Shown here: one piece after another, positions 1 through 10,160 of the stretch | How the letters are laid out: the number at the start of each line of letters is the position of its first letter | Position numbering within the stretch: the first letter of the stretch is position 1 | Source: Pseudomonadota bacterium | GTDB lineage: Bacteria > Pseudomonadota > Gammaproteobacteria > Burkholderiales > Thiobacillaceae | DNA: 64,000 nucleotides | Reading direction: 5' to 3' | Assembly (NCBI GenBank): GCA_021820845.1 | Contig: JAKADC010000005.1 | Coordinates: 124,001-188,000 of the forward strand | Notes under the pieces: model-generated | Database searches by the model: none | What the model was told of the DNA's origin: nothing | What the model saw: the letters and a program-made list of their open reading frames with translations, nothing else | Made by a program: the position numbers and the translations under genes

Positions 1-234
1 CTGACCCGCATGGACGGCTGGCACATCGGCCTGTCGAAGACCGGCTTCATCAACGAGGCCGGACATTGTCTGGTGATGCAGGCGGAAGTGGCGCAGCGCG
101 ACGTCATCATCGTGCTGCTCGACTCGCGCGGGAACACGAGCCGCGCCAACGACGCCGCGCGCATCAAGACCTGGCTCGAGGACAATCCGCCGCATCCGGT
201 CGAAACCCACTACACCGCCGCCTCCCGCACCTGA
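1..234 (+). CDS. D-alanyl-D-alanine endopeptidase (S11 family), C-terminal fragment
   Basis: This is the 3' end of a gene that starts before the window; the frame is open from base 1. The fragment contains SKTGFINEAG, the KTG box of S11 penicillin-binding peptidases, followed by the usual VIIVLLDS strand. Family members such as PbpG/PBP7 are periplasmic and cut D-Ala-meso-DAP cross-links in peptidoglycan. The catalytic SxxK and SxN motifs would lie upstream and cannot be checked. DacA-type carboxypeptidase is the alternative, but the short tail after KTG favours the endopeptidase. A terminator follows. Confidence 0.8.
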   Translation: MTRMDGWHIGLSKTGFINEAGHCLVMQAEVAQRDVIIVLLDSRGNTSRANDAARIKTWLEDNPPHPVETHYTAASRT

Positions 235-255
235 GGTTCACCGGCACGGAAGCCC

Positions 256-287
256 GGGCGTTCACGTGCAAGCGTGAGCGCCCTTTT
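256..287 (+). terminator. Rho-independent terminator after the endopeptidase gene
   Basis: GGGCGTTCACG pairs with CGTGAGCGCCC (11 bp with one G-T wobble) around a 6-nt loop TGCAAG and is followed at once by TTTT. It lies 22 bp past the stop codon and upstream of the AEC permease, so it should separate the two transcripts. Confidence 0.75.
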
Positions 288-363
288 CATTGGCGCATCC
301 GTTGCGGCAGCACGGCGCGGGTGACGGCGTTATGATGGCCGGCCCTTCGCCCGCTCACGCCTC

Positions 364-1320
364 ATGACCGCCGACCTCGCGCAGCAACTGCTGCTGAAGA
401 CGCTGCTGCCGCTGTTCCTTCTGATCGCCGCCGGCGGCCTGTGGCCGCGCTGGCACAGCGGCATCTCGATCGTCGGCCTGCGCAGCGAGATCAATCGGCT
501 GGTCCTCAATTTCTTCGCGCCGATGCTGTTCTTCTCGGCCGGCGCCGCCGCGACGATCGACCTCAACCTGCTGCAAGTCCCGCTGCTTCTCGGCGCGGCG
601 ACCCTGTTCGGTCTCGCGCTCGCCGCGCTGGCCCTGTTCGCGACGCCACTCGGGCAGGGGCTGTCCAATCCCGCGCGCGGCGCGATCATGCTCGCATCCG
701 GCTTCGGCAACGTGCTGTTCTTCGGCTATCCCTTCCTCACCACGGTGTTCGGCGAGCGCGGCGCGCGCTATCCGTTCTTCGCCGACATGCTCGCCACCAC
801 GCCATTGATATGGTCGCTCGGCGTGTGGATCGCCTTCCGTTGCGGCAAGCACACCGAGCACACCTCGTTTCTGCGCATGTGGCTGCGGCTGCCGCCGGTG
901 TGGGGTTTCGCGGCCGGCATCGCGGTCAAGCTTTCCGGTGCCGGGCTCGAGCCGCTGGTGGAAGCCGCCCACTGGGCCGGCAGCCCGACGATTCCGCTGA
1001 TGCTGTTCGTGCTCGGCCTCACGATTCCCTGGCATGACCTGCGCCCGCAGAGAGCCGTCGCCGTCGCCATGTTCATCAAGCTGGCGCTGATGCCGCTGCT
1101 GGCGCTCGGGATCGCGCTCGCGTGGCCGGGCGGGCTGGCCGAACCCGGAGAAGCGGGCGTGCTCGAGGCCGCCATGCCCACCATGGTGATGGTCATCGCG
1201 CTGGCCGACCGCTTCGGGCTCGACACCCGCCTGGCGGGCCTGATCATGGGCTGGTCAACGCTGGCGGGATTGGTTACGCTGCCATTCTGGCTCTATGCGG
1301 TGAAGGGACTCGCATCATGA
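364..1320 (+). CDS. AEC (auxin efflux carrier) family permease
   Basis: The 318-residue protein is almost entirely hydrophobic, with about ten predicted membrane segments split into two five-helix halves by a polar stretch near residues 155-165. Length and the N-terminal pattern (LLPLFLLIAAGGLWPRW, then NRLVLNFFAPMLFF) match AEC transporters, which export or exchange small carboxylates such as malate. The substrate cannot be read from sequence. Its stop overlaps the start of the next gene (ATGA), so the two are translationally coupled. The partner is a hydroxyacid dehydrogenase, which hints at an organic acid substrate. Confidence 0.8.
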   Translation: MTADLAQQLLLKTLLPLFLLIAAGGLWPRWHSGISIVGLRSEINRLVLNFFAPMLFFSAGAAATIDLNLLQVPLLLGAATLFGLALAALALFATPLGQGLSNPARGAIMLASGFGNVLFFGYPFLTTVFGERGARYPFFADMLATTPLIWSLGVWIAFRCGKHTEHTSFLRMWLRLPPVWGFAAGIAVKLSGAGLEPLVEAAHWAGSPTIPLMLFVLGLTIPWHDLRPQRAVAVAMFIKLALMPLLALGIALAWPGGLAEPGEAGVLEAAMPTMVMVIALADRFGLDTRLAGLIMGWSTLAGLVTLPFWLYAVKGLAS

Positions 1321-2207
1321 AAATCGGATTCATCGGCAGCGGCATCATGGGCCGCCCCATGGCAGAAAACCTGCTGCGCGCAGGACATCGGCTGTTCGTC
1401 TACGGCCGCCGCTTCGACCGTCTCGAACCGATGCTGGTCGCGGGCGCGCTCGGCAAGGGCACGCCGGCCGAAGTCGCCGCCGAGGCCGACATCACCTTCA
1501 CCGCCGTCTCCGACACCACCGACGTCGAGCAGATCATCCTCGGCGACCGCGGTCTGGTGCATGGCGCCAAGCCCGGCCACATCGTCGTCGACATGAGCAC
1601 CGTCTCGCCCACCGCGACCCGGCGCATCGCCGCCGCGCTCGCCGAACACGGCGTGCACATGCTCGACGCCCCCGTCTCCGGCGGCGAAACCGGGGCCAGG
1701 GAAGGGACCCTGTCGATCATGGTGGGTGGCGAAGCGCTCATCTTCGAGAAGGTGCGCCCGCTCTTCGAGATCCTCGGCAAAAACGTCGTCCACGTCGGCG
1801 GGCAGGGCGCCGGCCAGGTCGTCAAATGCTGCAATCAGGTCGTCATCGGCCTCACGTTCGAGGGTGTCGCCGAGGCGATCCTGCTGGCGCGGCGCAACGG
1901 GGTCGACCCGGTCAAGATGCGCGAGGCGCTGATGGGCGGCTTTGCCGGCAGCCGCATCCTCGAGGTCCATGGCCAACGCATGCTCGACTCCAATTACAAG
2001 CCCGGCTTCAAGGTCAAGCTGCACCACAAGGACATGGCCATCGTCATGGACAACGCGCAGGAAACCGCGACGCCGCTGCCGGGAGCGGCGCTCATCGCGC
2101 AGCAGATGAACGCGCTGATGGGCGCCGGCGACAGCGAACTCGATTCGTCGGCGCTGATGCGCGCGCTCGAGCGGCTGGCGGGTGAAGACCGCGGCAACGG
2201 CAAGTGA
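1317..2207 (+). CDS. NAD(P)-dependent beta-hydroxyacid dehydrogenase (GarR/HIBADH family)
   Basis: 296 residues. The N-terminus MKIGFIGSGIMGRPMAENL carries the Rossmann GxGxxG and the family signature. DAPVSGGETGAREG near residue 120 is the substrate-binding loop, and GQGAGQVVKCCNQ near residue 165 holds the catalytic lysine. The family includes tartronate semialdehyde reductase, 3-hydroxyisobutyrate dehydrogenase and glyoxylate reductases. Tartronate semialdehyde reductase is the closest guess, which would feed glycerate formation from glyoxylate. I chose the ATG that overlaps the permease stop; the longer ORF in the track is a shadow extension. Confidence 0.85.
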   Translation: MKIGFIGSGIMGRPMAENLLRAGHRLFVYGRRFDRLEPMLVAGALGKGTPAEVAAEADITFTAVSDTTDVEQIILGDRGLVHGAKPGHIVVDMSTVSPTATRRIAAALAEHGVHMLDAPVSGGETGAREGTLSIMVGGEALIFEKVRPLFEILGKNVVHVGGQGAGQVVKCCNQVVIGLTFEGVAEAILLARRNGVDPVKMREALMGGFAGSRILEVHGQRMLDSNYKPGFKVKLHHKDMAIVMDNAQETATPLPGAALIAQQMNALMGAGDSELDSSALMRALERLAGEDRGNGK

Positions 2208-2274
2208 GCGGAAAGCGGGGCGTCGCCGCGGCCCGCGGGCCGGGCGCCGCGATCGCGCCGGTGACGCCTGTCGC

Positions 2275-2952
2275 CTAGCTCAAGCGCCGCAAGGCGTCCA
2301 CGTCGTTGAGGACGATCATGTCGTCGTGCACGTCGATCAACTGCTTGCCGCGCAGCTTGGCCAGCACCCGCGACAGGGTTTCCGGCTGGATGCCCAGGCG
2401 CGACGCGATGACGTGCTTGGGCACCGACAGCTTCACGCTGGGCGACGCGGCGCCCTCCGGCAATTGCTCAAGCAGGTAGCCGATCACGCGCTGGGCGCCG
2501 CTGTGCAGGGTGAGATTGTCGATCTCGTTGATCATCTCGTGCATGCGCCGGCTCATCTTCGACAGGAGCCGCAGGCAGAGGTCGCCGTTTCCGCGAACCA
2601 GCCCGACAAAGTGCTTGCTGTCGAGCGCGACGACGCGGGTCGCCTCCAGGCCGCGGGCATTGACCGGGTAGCGGCCACCCATGAACATGGCCGCTTCGGC
2701 AAAAAAAAATCCGGGCCGCACGAGGTCCATCACCTTTTCCTCGCCGCTCGGCGCGACCCGGCACAGGTTGATGACGCCCGACAGCACGAAGAAAAAATGC
2801 GTGACCGGATCCCCCTGGTTGAACAGGCACTCGCCCTGCGTCAGCGTCCGCACGTTGGCGTGCGCCAATACGTCCGCAAACTCCGTGTCGGACAAGGGCG
2901 CCATGAGGTAGCCCTCCTTGAGGAATTGCGCGTCTGCCGGGTTCAGGTTCAT
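2275..2952 (-). CDS. dnr: Crp/Fnr family transcriptional regulator, Dnr type
   Basis: 225 residues: a cyclic-nucleotide-like sensor domain (about 20-140), a dimerisation helix, then a helix-turn-helix with QPETLSRVL near 190-198. That recognition helix keeps the E..SR residues that read TTGA half-sites in FNR. The four N-terminal cysteines that bind an Fe-S cluster in FNR are absent, so this belongs with the DNR/NNR group, which sense NO, probably through heme. The N-terminus aligns from memory with Pseudomonas DNR, supporting this start. It is divergent from nirI, and a perfect FNR box lies between them. It is the likely activator of the nir genes. Confidence 0.88.
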   Translation of the reverse strand: MNLNPADAQFLKEGYLMAPLSDTEFADVLAHANVRTLTQGECLFNQGDPVTHFFFVLSGVINLCRVAPSGEEKVMDLVRPGFFFAEAAMFMGGRYPVNARGLEATRVVALDSKHFVGLVRGNGDLCLRLLSKMSRRMHEMINEIDNLTLHSGAQRVIGYLLEQLPEGAASPSVKLSVPKHVIASRLGIQPETLSRVLAKLRGKQLIDVHDDMIVLNDVDALRRLS

Positions 2953-2958
2953 CCGAAC

Positions 2959-2964
2959 AGTATA
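2959..2964 (-). promoter_or_regulatory. Candidate -10 of dnr (near-leaderless)
   Basis: TATACT reads toward dnr and ends 7 bp before the ATG, so transcription would start at or next to the start codon. TTGATT, 19 bp upstream, could serve as -35 and lies inside the FNR box. This is inference from position only. Confidence 0.4.
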
Positions 2965-2975
2965 AGCCCATCTGA

Positions 2976-2989
2976 TTGACCTAAATCAA
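2976..2989. promoter_or_regulatory. FNR/Dnr box TTGACCTAAATCAA between dnr and nirI
   Basis: TTGAC-N4-ATCAA differs from the FNR/Dnr consensus TTGAT-N4-ATCAA at one base. It sits in the 71-bp divergent gap. Its centre (2982.5) is 41.5 bp from the A of the nirI ATG and about 30 bp from the predicted dnr start, overlapping the candidate dnr -35. The geometry fits activation of nirI and repression of dnr by the same bound protein, but no start site is known. Confidence 0.85.
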
Positions 2990-3023
2990 GGCGGGATCGT
3001 CCCCCGCGGCGGGAACATAAGCC

Positions 3024-4805
3024 ATGGCCAACAAACTGCATTGCCCCTATCGCCTCGCGGCAATGCTTCTGTGCGCGCTGCTGCTGCTCGCTGTGGCCCC
3101 TGCCGGCCGCGCCGATATCGCCGCGACCTATCCCCAGGTCCGCACCCTGTTTCCGGACGCCGACCGCTTCGGCGAATCCGAGGGCGACCCGCCCGCCAGC
3201 GCCGTCTACGCGAAGGACAGGCTGATCGGCTACGCCTTTCTTACGGCCGACATGGTGCGCATTCCCGCGTACTCGGGAAGCCCGATCAACGTCCTCGTCG
3301 GCATCGACACGCAGGGGCATATCACCGGCGCGCGCATCGTCCACCACGAGGAACCGATCCTGGCGGCCGGGATCAAGGAGGCTCAGCTCGCCAACTTCGT
3401 CGACCAGTACCGCGGCAAGCCGGCGAGCGGCCGCATCGTCGTCGGTGCGCAGCGCGACGGCTATGCCACGATCGACGCCATTTCCGGCGCGACGATTTCG
3501 GTGATGGTCATCAACGCGACCATCACCCGGGCCGTCAGGATGGTCTCGGAATCGCGCGGCATCCCGCCGCCTGACGGCGTCGCTGCCTCCGCCCTTCTGC
3601 CACCGCCCCCGCCGCACGAAGCGAAGCCTTCAGCATCGGCGTCCGAGAGCAAGCCCGTGTCACCCGCGCACAGGAAAGCATCGCATTCGCGCGAGCACGC
3701 GCCGCCGGTTCACGACGCCGTCGCGTCCCCGCGCTCCGCCGCGCCGGCACCCGCCGTCGCAGCCGCTGCGCAATCGACCGCGGCAGTCGCCGCCGCCGTC
3801 GACGAGGAACCCATGTGGCGCACGCTCTGGCGGTCGCGCAAGATACAGATCGGCGTCCTCGTCGCGGGCCTGGCGCTGCTCACCTTCATCCTGCTGTTTC
3901 AGGACTATCTCGCGCGCCGCCCCGCGCTGCTTCGCCGGGTGCGGCTCGGCTTCCTGGTGTACACGCTGTTCTTCATCGGCTGGTACGGACTCGGCCAGCT
4001 GTCCATCATCAACGTCCTGACCTTTGTGCAGGCGGCCACGCATCAATTCAGCTGGGACACCTTTCTGATCGATCCCATGCTCTTCATCCTGTGGTCCTTC
4101 GTGGCGGTCATCCTCCTGCTGTGGGGGCGCGGCGTCTATTGCGGCTGGCTGTGTCCGTTCGGCGCGCTGCAGGCGCTCACCTTCGAACTCGCCCGCAAGC
4201 TCAGGTTGCCGTCGTTCGAGATCCCCCACGTCGTGCACGAGCGCATGCTGGCGTTGAAGTTCGTGGTCCTGCTGGTGCTGTTCGGGCTGTCGCTGCAGTC
4301 CATGGGAGCGGCGATCCGGGCGGCCGAGATCGAACCCTTCAAGACGGCCATCACGCTGCACTTCCAGCGCGAATGGGGCTACGTCGCCTTCGCCCTCGGC
4401 GTCATCCTGCTCTCCGCGATGAACCGCAAGTTCTACTGCAAATACGTCTGCCCGCTCGGCGCCGCGCTCGTCATCCCCGGCCGTTTCCACTCCTTCGAAT
4501 GGCTGCGCCGCCGCAAGGAGTGCGGCAAGCCCTGCCAGGTCTGCGCCATCGAATGCGAGGTCCAGGCCATCCGGCCGACCGGCGAGATCGTGGTGAACGA
4601 ATGCCATCACTGCCTCGACTGCCAGGTCACCTACTACAACGACCGCAAATGCCCGCCGCTGGTCGAAAAGCGCCGGCGCCGCGAACGCGGCAGCCGCGCA
4701 CGCGAGGCGGCCGCCGCTGCCGGAACCTCGCATCTCGCCGGCATTCCGATCACGGCCGAGCCCCGCCTCGTCGCAAATGCCGAAAACGAGAAAAACGCGT
4801 GCTAG
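3024..4805 (+). CDS. nirI: NosR/NirI family flavo-iron-sulfur membrane protein
   Basis: 593 residues. A signal-like hydrophobic stretch (13-30) is followed by an FMN-binding domain with SGAT at 154-157, the site of covalent FMN attachment in this family. Next come an Ala/Pro-rich linker (about 180-262), five or so membrane segments, and CxxxCP motifs at 373-378 and 472-477. A polyferredoxin tail follows, with cysteines at 500/504/507/511 and 527/530/533/543, enough for two 4Fe-4S clusters. Relatives pass electrons to, or are needed to express, nitrite or N2O reductase. Placement directly before nirS argues for the NirI role. The next ATG (codon 14) would remove the positive N-terminus, so the first ATG is preferred. 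Confidence 0.82.
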   Translation: MANKLHCPYRLAAMLLCALLLLAVAPAGRADIAATYPQVRTLFPDADRFGESEGDPPASAVYAKDRLIGYAFLTADMVRIPAYSGSPINVLVGIDTQGHITGARIVHHEEPILAAGIKEAQLANFVDQYRGKPASGRIVVGAQRDGYATIDAISGATISVMVINATITRAVRMVSESRGIPPPDGVAASALLPPPPPHEAKPSASASESKPVSPAHRKASHSREHAPPVHDAVASPRSAAPAPAVAAAAQSTAAVAAAVDEEPMWRTLWRSRKIQIGVLVAGLALLTFILLFQDYLARRPALLRRVRLGFLVYTLFFIGWYGLGQLSIINVLTFVQAATHQFSWDTFLIDPMLFILWSFVAVILLLWGRGVYCGWLCPFGALQALTFELARKLRLPSFEIPHVVHERMLALKFVVLLVLFGLSLQSMGAAIRAAEIEPFKTAITLHFQREWGYVAFALGVILLSAMNRKFYCKYVCPLGAALVIPGRFHSFEWLRRRKECGKPCQVCAIECEVQAIRPTGEIVVNECHHCLDCQVTYYNDRKCPPLVEKRRRRERGSRAREAAAAAGTSHLAGIPITAEPRLVANAENEKNAC

Positions 4806-4822
4806 AGTGCGCGCGCGGCCCC

Positions 4823-4835
4823 TTGACTTAGATCA

Positions 4836-4836
<1 letters not shown>
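4823..4836. promoter_or_regulatory. Upstream FNR/Dnr box of nirS (TTGACTTAGATCAA)
   Basis: TTGAC-N4-ATCAA, identical in both half-sites to the dnr-nirI box. It begins 18 bp after the nirI stop. Its centre is at 4829.5, about -54.5 from the proposed nirS transcription start. Confidence 0.85.
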
Positions 4837-6656
<1,820 letters not shown>

Positions 6657-6667
6657 TAAGTGGAACC

Positions 6668-6695
6668 GGGCGGGGGCATCGAACTGCCCCCGCCT
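6668..6695 (+). other. Intercistronic stem-loop between nirS and nirC
   Basis: GGCGGGGGCA pairs perfectly with TGCCCCCGCC around the loop TCGAAC, and a G-T pair can extend the stem by one. It starts 11 bp after the nirS stop. No T run follows, so it is unlikely to be an intrinsic terminator. It more likely blocks 3' exonucleases and keeps nirS mRNA more abundant than the heme d1 genes. Confidence 0.7.
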
Positions 6696-6717
6696 CCCCA
6701 AGGGGAAACCGAAACAC

Positions 6718-7050
6718 ATGCGAATCTCGACGACGGCGGGAATCATGATCGCCCTCTCCTGCGGCAGCGCCTTCGCCGATTCGCTTCCTCCCGATCCGGC
6801 ACGGCAAGGCGAACTCGTCCGCCTGGTGCGCCAGGATTGCGGCTCCTGCCACGGCATGCGGCTTCTTGGCGGCCTCGGCCCCGCGCTCACGCCCGAAGCA
6901 CTCAAGGACAAATCCGCTGATGCGCTCATCAGCACCATTCTTCATGGACGGCCCGGAACACCGATGCCGCCGTGGAAAGATTTTCTCTCCGAATCCGAAG
7001 CGTCATGGATCGTGGACAATCTGAAAAAGGGGTTCCCCAATGCGCGCTAG
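6718..7050 (+). CDS. nirC: NirC c-type cytochrome
   Basis: 110 residues with a signal peptide ending near AFA (residue 20), one heme c site CGSCH (41-45), and a probable axial Met83 in TPMPPW. Small cytochromes at this place in nir operons pass electrons to NirS or act in heme d1 maturation. CHGMRLLGGLGPALTPE resembles the start of the NirN cytochrome domain (CHGADRLGGRGPALLPE), which suggests common origin. Its end overlaps nirF by 11 bp. Confidence 0.9.
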   Translation: MRISTTAGIMIALSCGSAFADSLPPDPARQGELVRLVRQDCGSCHGMRLLGGLGPALTPEALKDKSADALISTILHGRPGTPMPPWKDFLSESEASWIVDNLKKGFPNAR

Positions 7051-8215
7051 GATGCTCGTTCCTCTTCTGTTCACGCTCGGCGCCCTGACAGGCTGTGCCA
7101 GCACGAATCTGCGCGGAACCGGCGACCTCGGCGTGGTCATCGAGCGCGCCACCGGCAGCGTCCAGGTTCTCGACACCACGCACCGCACGAGCCTCGGCAG
7201 GATCGAAGGCCTGGGCGACATGTCGCACGCATCCATCAGCTACTCCCGTGACGAGCGTTACGCCTACGTCTTCGGCCGCGACGGCGGCTTGACCAAGATC
7301 GACCTGCTGACCCGGCGCATCGATCGCCGCGTCATTCAGGCCGGCAACAGCATCGGCGGCGCGATCTCGGGCGACGGCAAGCTGGTCGCCGTGGCGAACT
7401 ACACGCCGGGCGGCGTGAAGATATTCGACGCCAGCGACCTTTCGCTCATCGCCGACATTCCCGCCGTCGGCGCCGACGGCAAGCGCTCCAAGGTCATCGG
7501 CCTGGTCGATGCACCCGGGCAGCGCTTCGTGTTCAGCCTCTACGATTCCGGCGAGATCTGGGTCGCCGACGTGCACGACCCGCAGAAGCCCGTACTGCAT
7601 AAATTCCCCAACGTCGGCAAGGAACCCTACGACGGCATGATCACGTCCGACGGCCGCCACTACGCCGCCGGACTCTTCGGCGAGGACGGCGTGGCCCTGC
7701 TGGACCTGTGGAACCTCGATGCCGGCGTGAAGCGTGCGCTCGTCGAGTTCGGCCGCCACGGCGAGAAAATGCCGGTCTACAAGATGCCTCACCTGGAGGG
7801 CTGGGCGGCAACCGGCAACGAGATCGTGCTGCCGGCGGTCGGCCGGCACGAGATCATCATCGCCGACGAGGACAACTGGAAGGAAGTGGCGCGCGTCCCC
7901 GTCGCCGGCCAGGCGGTGTTCGCCGTGGCGCGGCCAGGCGGCCGCCAGGTCTGGATCAACTTCGCCTTCCCCAACAACGACACGGTGCAGGTCCTCGACC
8001 TGCCCACGCATCGCATCGTCAAGACGCTGAAACCCGGAAAAGGCGTGCTGCACATCGAGTTCTCCCCGCGCGGCGAGCAGGTCTGGCTGTCCCTGCGCGA
8101 CGAGGACCGCGTCGAAGTCTACGACCCCGACTCGTTCGCCCGCATCGGCACGCTGCCGGTCAAGAGCCCGAGCGGCATTTTCTTCACCGAGCGCGCCCAC
8201 AGGATCGGACTATGA
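7040..8215 (+). CDS. nirF: NirF, heme d1 biosynthesis lipoprotein
   Basis: 391 residues. The N-terminus has a lipobox (LTGC, Cys near 19), so it should be a periplasmic membrane-anchored lipoprotein, as known for Pseudomonas NirF. The rest is a beta-propeller related to the d1 domain of NirS but without a heme c domain. The family is needed for a late step of heme d1 formation, and the exact reaction is still debated. It overlaps nirC at its start and nirDL at its end (ATGA), which suggests coupled translation. Confidence 0.93.
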   Translation: MRARMLVPLLFTLGALTGCASTNLRGTGDLGVVIERATGSVQVLDTTHRTSLGRIEGLGDMSHASISYSRDERYAYVFGRDGGLTKIDLLTRRIDRRVIQAGNSIGGAISGDGKLVAVANYTPGGVKIFDASDLSLIADIPAVGADGKRSKVIGLVDAPGQRFVFSLYDSGEIWVADVHDPQKPVLHKFPNVGKEPYDGMITSDGRHYAAGLFGEDGVALLDLWNLDAGVKRALVEFGRHGEKMPVYKMPHLEGWAATGNEIVLPAVGRHEIIIADEDNWKEVARVPVAGQAVFAVARPGGRQVWINFAFPNNDTVQVLDLPTHRIVKTLKPGKGVLHIEFSPRGEQVWLSLRDEDRVEVYDPDSFARIGTLPVKSPSGIFFTERAHRIGL

Positions 8216-9210
8216 GCGACGTCCAACTCAGCCTGCTGAACGATTTCCAGCGCGGCTTTCCGCTGACGTCCGCGCCCTTCGACGTCCTCGCGGGACAGCT
8301 GGGCCTCGACGCCGAGGCGGTGCTCGATACCCTGCGCCGCCTGCGGCAGGAAGGCGTCATCAGCCGCGTCGGCGCGGTGTTCCGGCCGAACCGCATCGGC
8401 GTCAGCACGCTCGCGGCGTTGGTCGTCCCCGGCGAGCGGCTCGCCGAGGTGGCGCGGATGGTCAGCGCGCATCCGGAGGTCAACCACAACTACGAGCGCG
8501 AGCACCGCTTCAACCTCTGGTTCGTCGCGACCGCCGCGAATCCCGCGCACCTGGAACGCGTGCTGCGCGACGTCGAGCAGCAGACCGGGCTGCCGGTCAT
8601 GCGTCTGCCCATGGTGCAGGACTATCACATCGACCTCGGCTTCGACCTTCGCCGCACCGTCGCCGTGACGCAGCGCGGCCGGCAGAAATCCGCTCCGCGG
8701 CAGCCGCTCGAACTCGACGGCCTCGACTATGCGCTGATCGAGGCGATCCAGGACGGTCTGCCGCTGGTCGCCCGGCCCTATGCCGCGGTCGCGGCCGCAA
8801 TCGGCGCCTCGGAAGCCGAGGTGCTGGACCGCATGGAACGGCTGCTCGATCACGACATCATCAAGCGCCTCGGAATCATCGTCCGCCACCACGAGCTGGG
8901 CTTTCGCGCCAACGCCATGGTGGTGTGGGACGTCCCGGACGACCGGGTCGACGAATTCGGGCGCTGCATCGGCGCGTCCGGGCTGGTGAACCTGTGCTAC
9001 CAGCGCCCGCGGCGGCTGCCCGAATGGCGCTACAACCTGTTCTGCATGATCCACGGCAAGGATCGCGACGCCGTGCTGGCGCACCACGCGCACCTGCGCG
9101 ACGCGTGCGGGCTGGCGGATTTTTCGTGCGAAGTCCTGTTCAGCCGGCAGCGCTTCAAGCAGACCGGCGCCCGCTACGTCGAAGCGGCGCCGGCGAAGGA
9201 AGCGGCGTGA
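8212..9210 (+). CDS. nirDL: NirDL fusion, siroheme decarboxylase subunit
   Basis: 332 residues formed by two Lrp/AsnC-like modules (about 1-145 and 170-320), each with a winged-helix N-part and a ferredoxin-like C-part. The first has PEVNHNYEREHRFNLWF and the second YQRPRRLPEWRYNLF, the paired signatures of the NirD/L/G/H family. Family proteins remove the acetate carboxyls of siroheme to give didecarboxysiroheme in the cytoplasm. In many denitrifiers nirD and nirL are separate; here they are one chain. The ATG overlapping the nirF stop is the start; the longer ORF is not real. Confidence 0.93.
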   Translation: MSDVQLSLLNDFQRGFPLTSAPFDVLAGQLGLDAEAVLDTLRRLRQEGVISRVGAVFRPNRIGVSTLAALVVPGERLAEVARMVSAHPEVNHNYEREHRFNLWFVATAANPAHLERVLRDVEQQTGLPVMRLPMVQDYHIDLGFDLRRTVAVTQRGRQKSAPRQPLELDGLDYALIEAIQDGLPLVARPYAAVAAAIGASEAEVLDRMERLLDHDIIKRLGIIVRHHELGFRANAMVVWDVPDDRVDEFGRCIGASGLVNLCYQRPRRLPEWRYNLFCMIHGKDRDAVLAHHAHLRDACGLADFSCEVLFSRQRFKQTGARYVEAAPAKEAA

Positions 9211-9653
9211 TGGACGCGCTGGACCGCGCCCTCGTCAACGCGCTGCAAGGCGGGTTTCCGATCTGCGAGCGGCCCTACGCCGAGGTGGCGACGCGCGTCG
9301 GCAGCGACGAGGCCACCGTCATCGCGCGCATCGAGGGCCTGCTCTTGCGTGGCCTGCTCTCGCGCTTCGGCCCCATGTACCACGCCGCGCAGATGGGCGG
9401 GGCGCTGAGCCTCGCGGCGATGGAGATTCCGCCCGCGGACTTCGACCGCGTGACGGAAATCGTCAACCGGCAGCCCGAGGTGGCGCACAACTACGAGCGC
9501 AACCACCGCCTCAACATGTGGTTCGTGCTCGCCACCGAAACGCCCGGTGCGCAGCGGGATACGATCGCCCGCATCGAGCGCGAGAGCGGCTACCCGGTCT
9601 ACAACATGCCGAAGATCCGCGAATATTTCGTGGAACTCAAACTGCACGTATGA
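9210..9653 (+). CDS. nirG: NirG, siroheme decarboxylase subunit
   Basis: 147 residues, one Lrp/AsnC-like module. It carries PEVAHNYERNHRLNMWF, the version seen in the first half of NirDL, so it pairs by type with NirD. It starts inside the nirDL stop (TGATG) and overlaps nirH by 4 bp. It is expected to form a complex with NirH and NirDL in siroheme decarboxylation. G versus D naming rests on order in the operon. Confidence 0.88.
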   Translation: MDALDRALVNALQGGFPICERPYAEVATRVGSDEATVIARIEGLLLRGLLSRFGPMYHAAQMGGALSLAAMEIPPADFDRVTEIVNRQPEVAHNYERNHRLNMWFVLATETPGAQRDTIARIERESGYPVYNMPKIREYFVELKLHV

Positions 9654-10150
9654 ACGCGCCCCACGATTTCAGCCCGCTCGACGAAACCGACCGCCGCATC
9701 ATCCAGGCGACGCAGGCCGGGCTACCGCTGACGGCGCGCCCCTACCACGCGGTCGCCGAGCAGATCGGCGTGCCGGCGGACGAGGTGATGCGGCGCATGC
9801 GGCGCATGCTCGATACCGGCATCATCCGCCGCATCGGCGCCGTGCCGAACCATTACGCGCTGGGCTATCGGGCGAACGGCATGACGGTGTGGGACGTCGC
9901 CGACGAACGCATCGACGAACTCGGCGAGCGGATCGGCCAGCTGGAATTCGTGACCCACTGCTATCAGCGCCCGCGCCATCTGCCGGACTGGCCGTACAAC
10001 CTCTTCGCCATGGTGCACGGAAAAACGCGGGACGAGGTCGAGGCCAAGGCCGCGCAGATCGCCGAGGTGCTGGGGCAGGCAAGCCGGGGCCACGATATCT
10101 TGTACAGTTCGCGGATCCTGAAAAAAACGGGGCTGCGCATCGGCGCATAG
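9650..10150 (+). CDS. nirH: NirH, siroheme decarboxylase subunit
   Basis: 166 residues, one Lrp/AsnC-like module with YQRPRHLPDWPYNLF, matching the second half of NirDL. It is therefore the partner type for NirG. The chosen ATG overlaps the nirG stop (ATGA). NirD, L, G and H here form two matched pairs, one fused and one split, which suggests duplication of an ancestral pair. Confidence 0.88.
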   Translation: MNAPHDFSPLDETDRRIIQATQAGLPLTARPYHAVAEQIGVPADEVMRRMRRMLDTGIIRRIGAVPNHYALGYRANGMTVWDVADERIDELGERIGQLEFVTHCYQRPRHLPDWPYNLFAMVHGKTRDEVEAKAAQIAEVLGQASRGHDILYSSRILKKTGLRIGA

Positions 10151-10160
10151 GAGAGAAGAC

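Noticed and set aside
2208-2274. GC-rich inverted repeats between the hydroxyacid dehydrogenase and dnr as a terminator
   Set aside because: Several overlapping short repeats but no T run on either strand.
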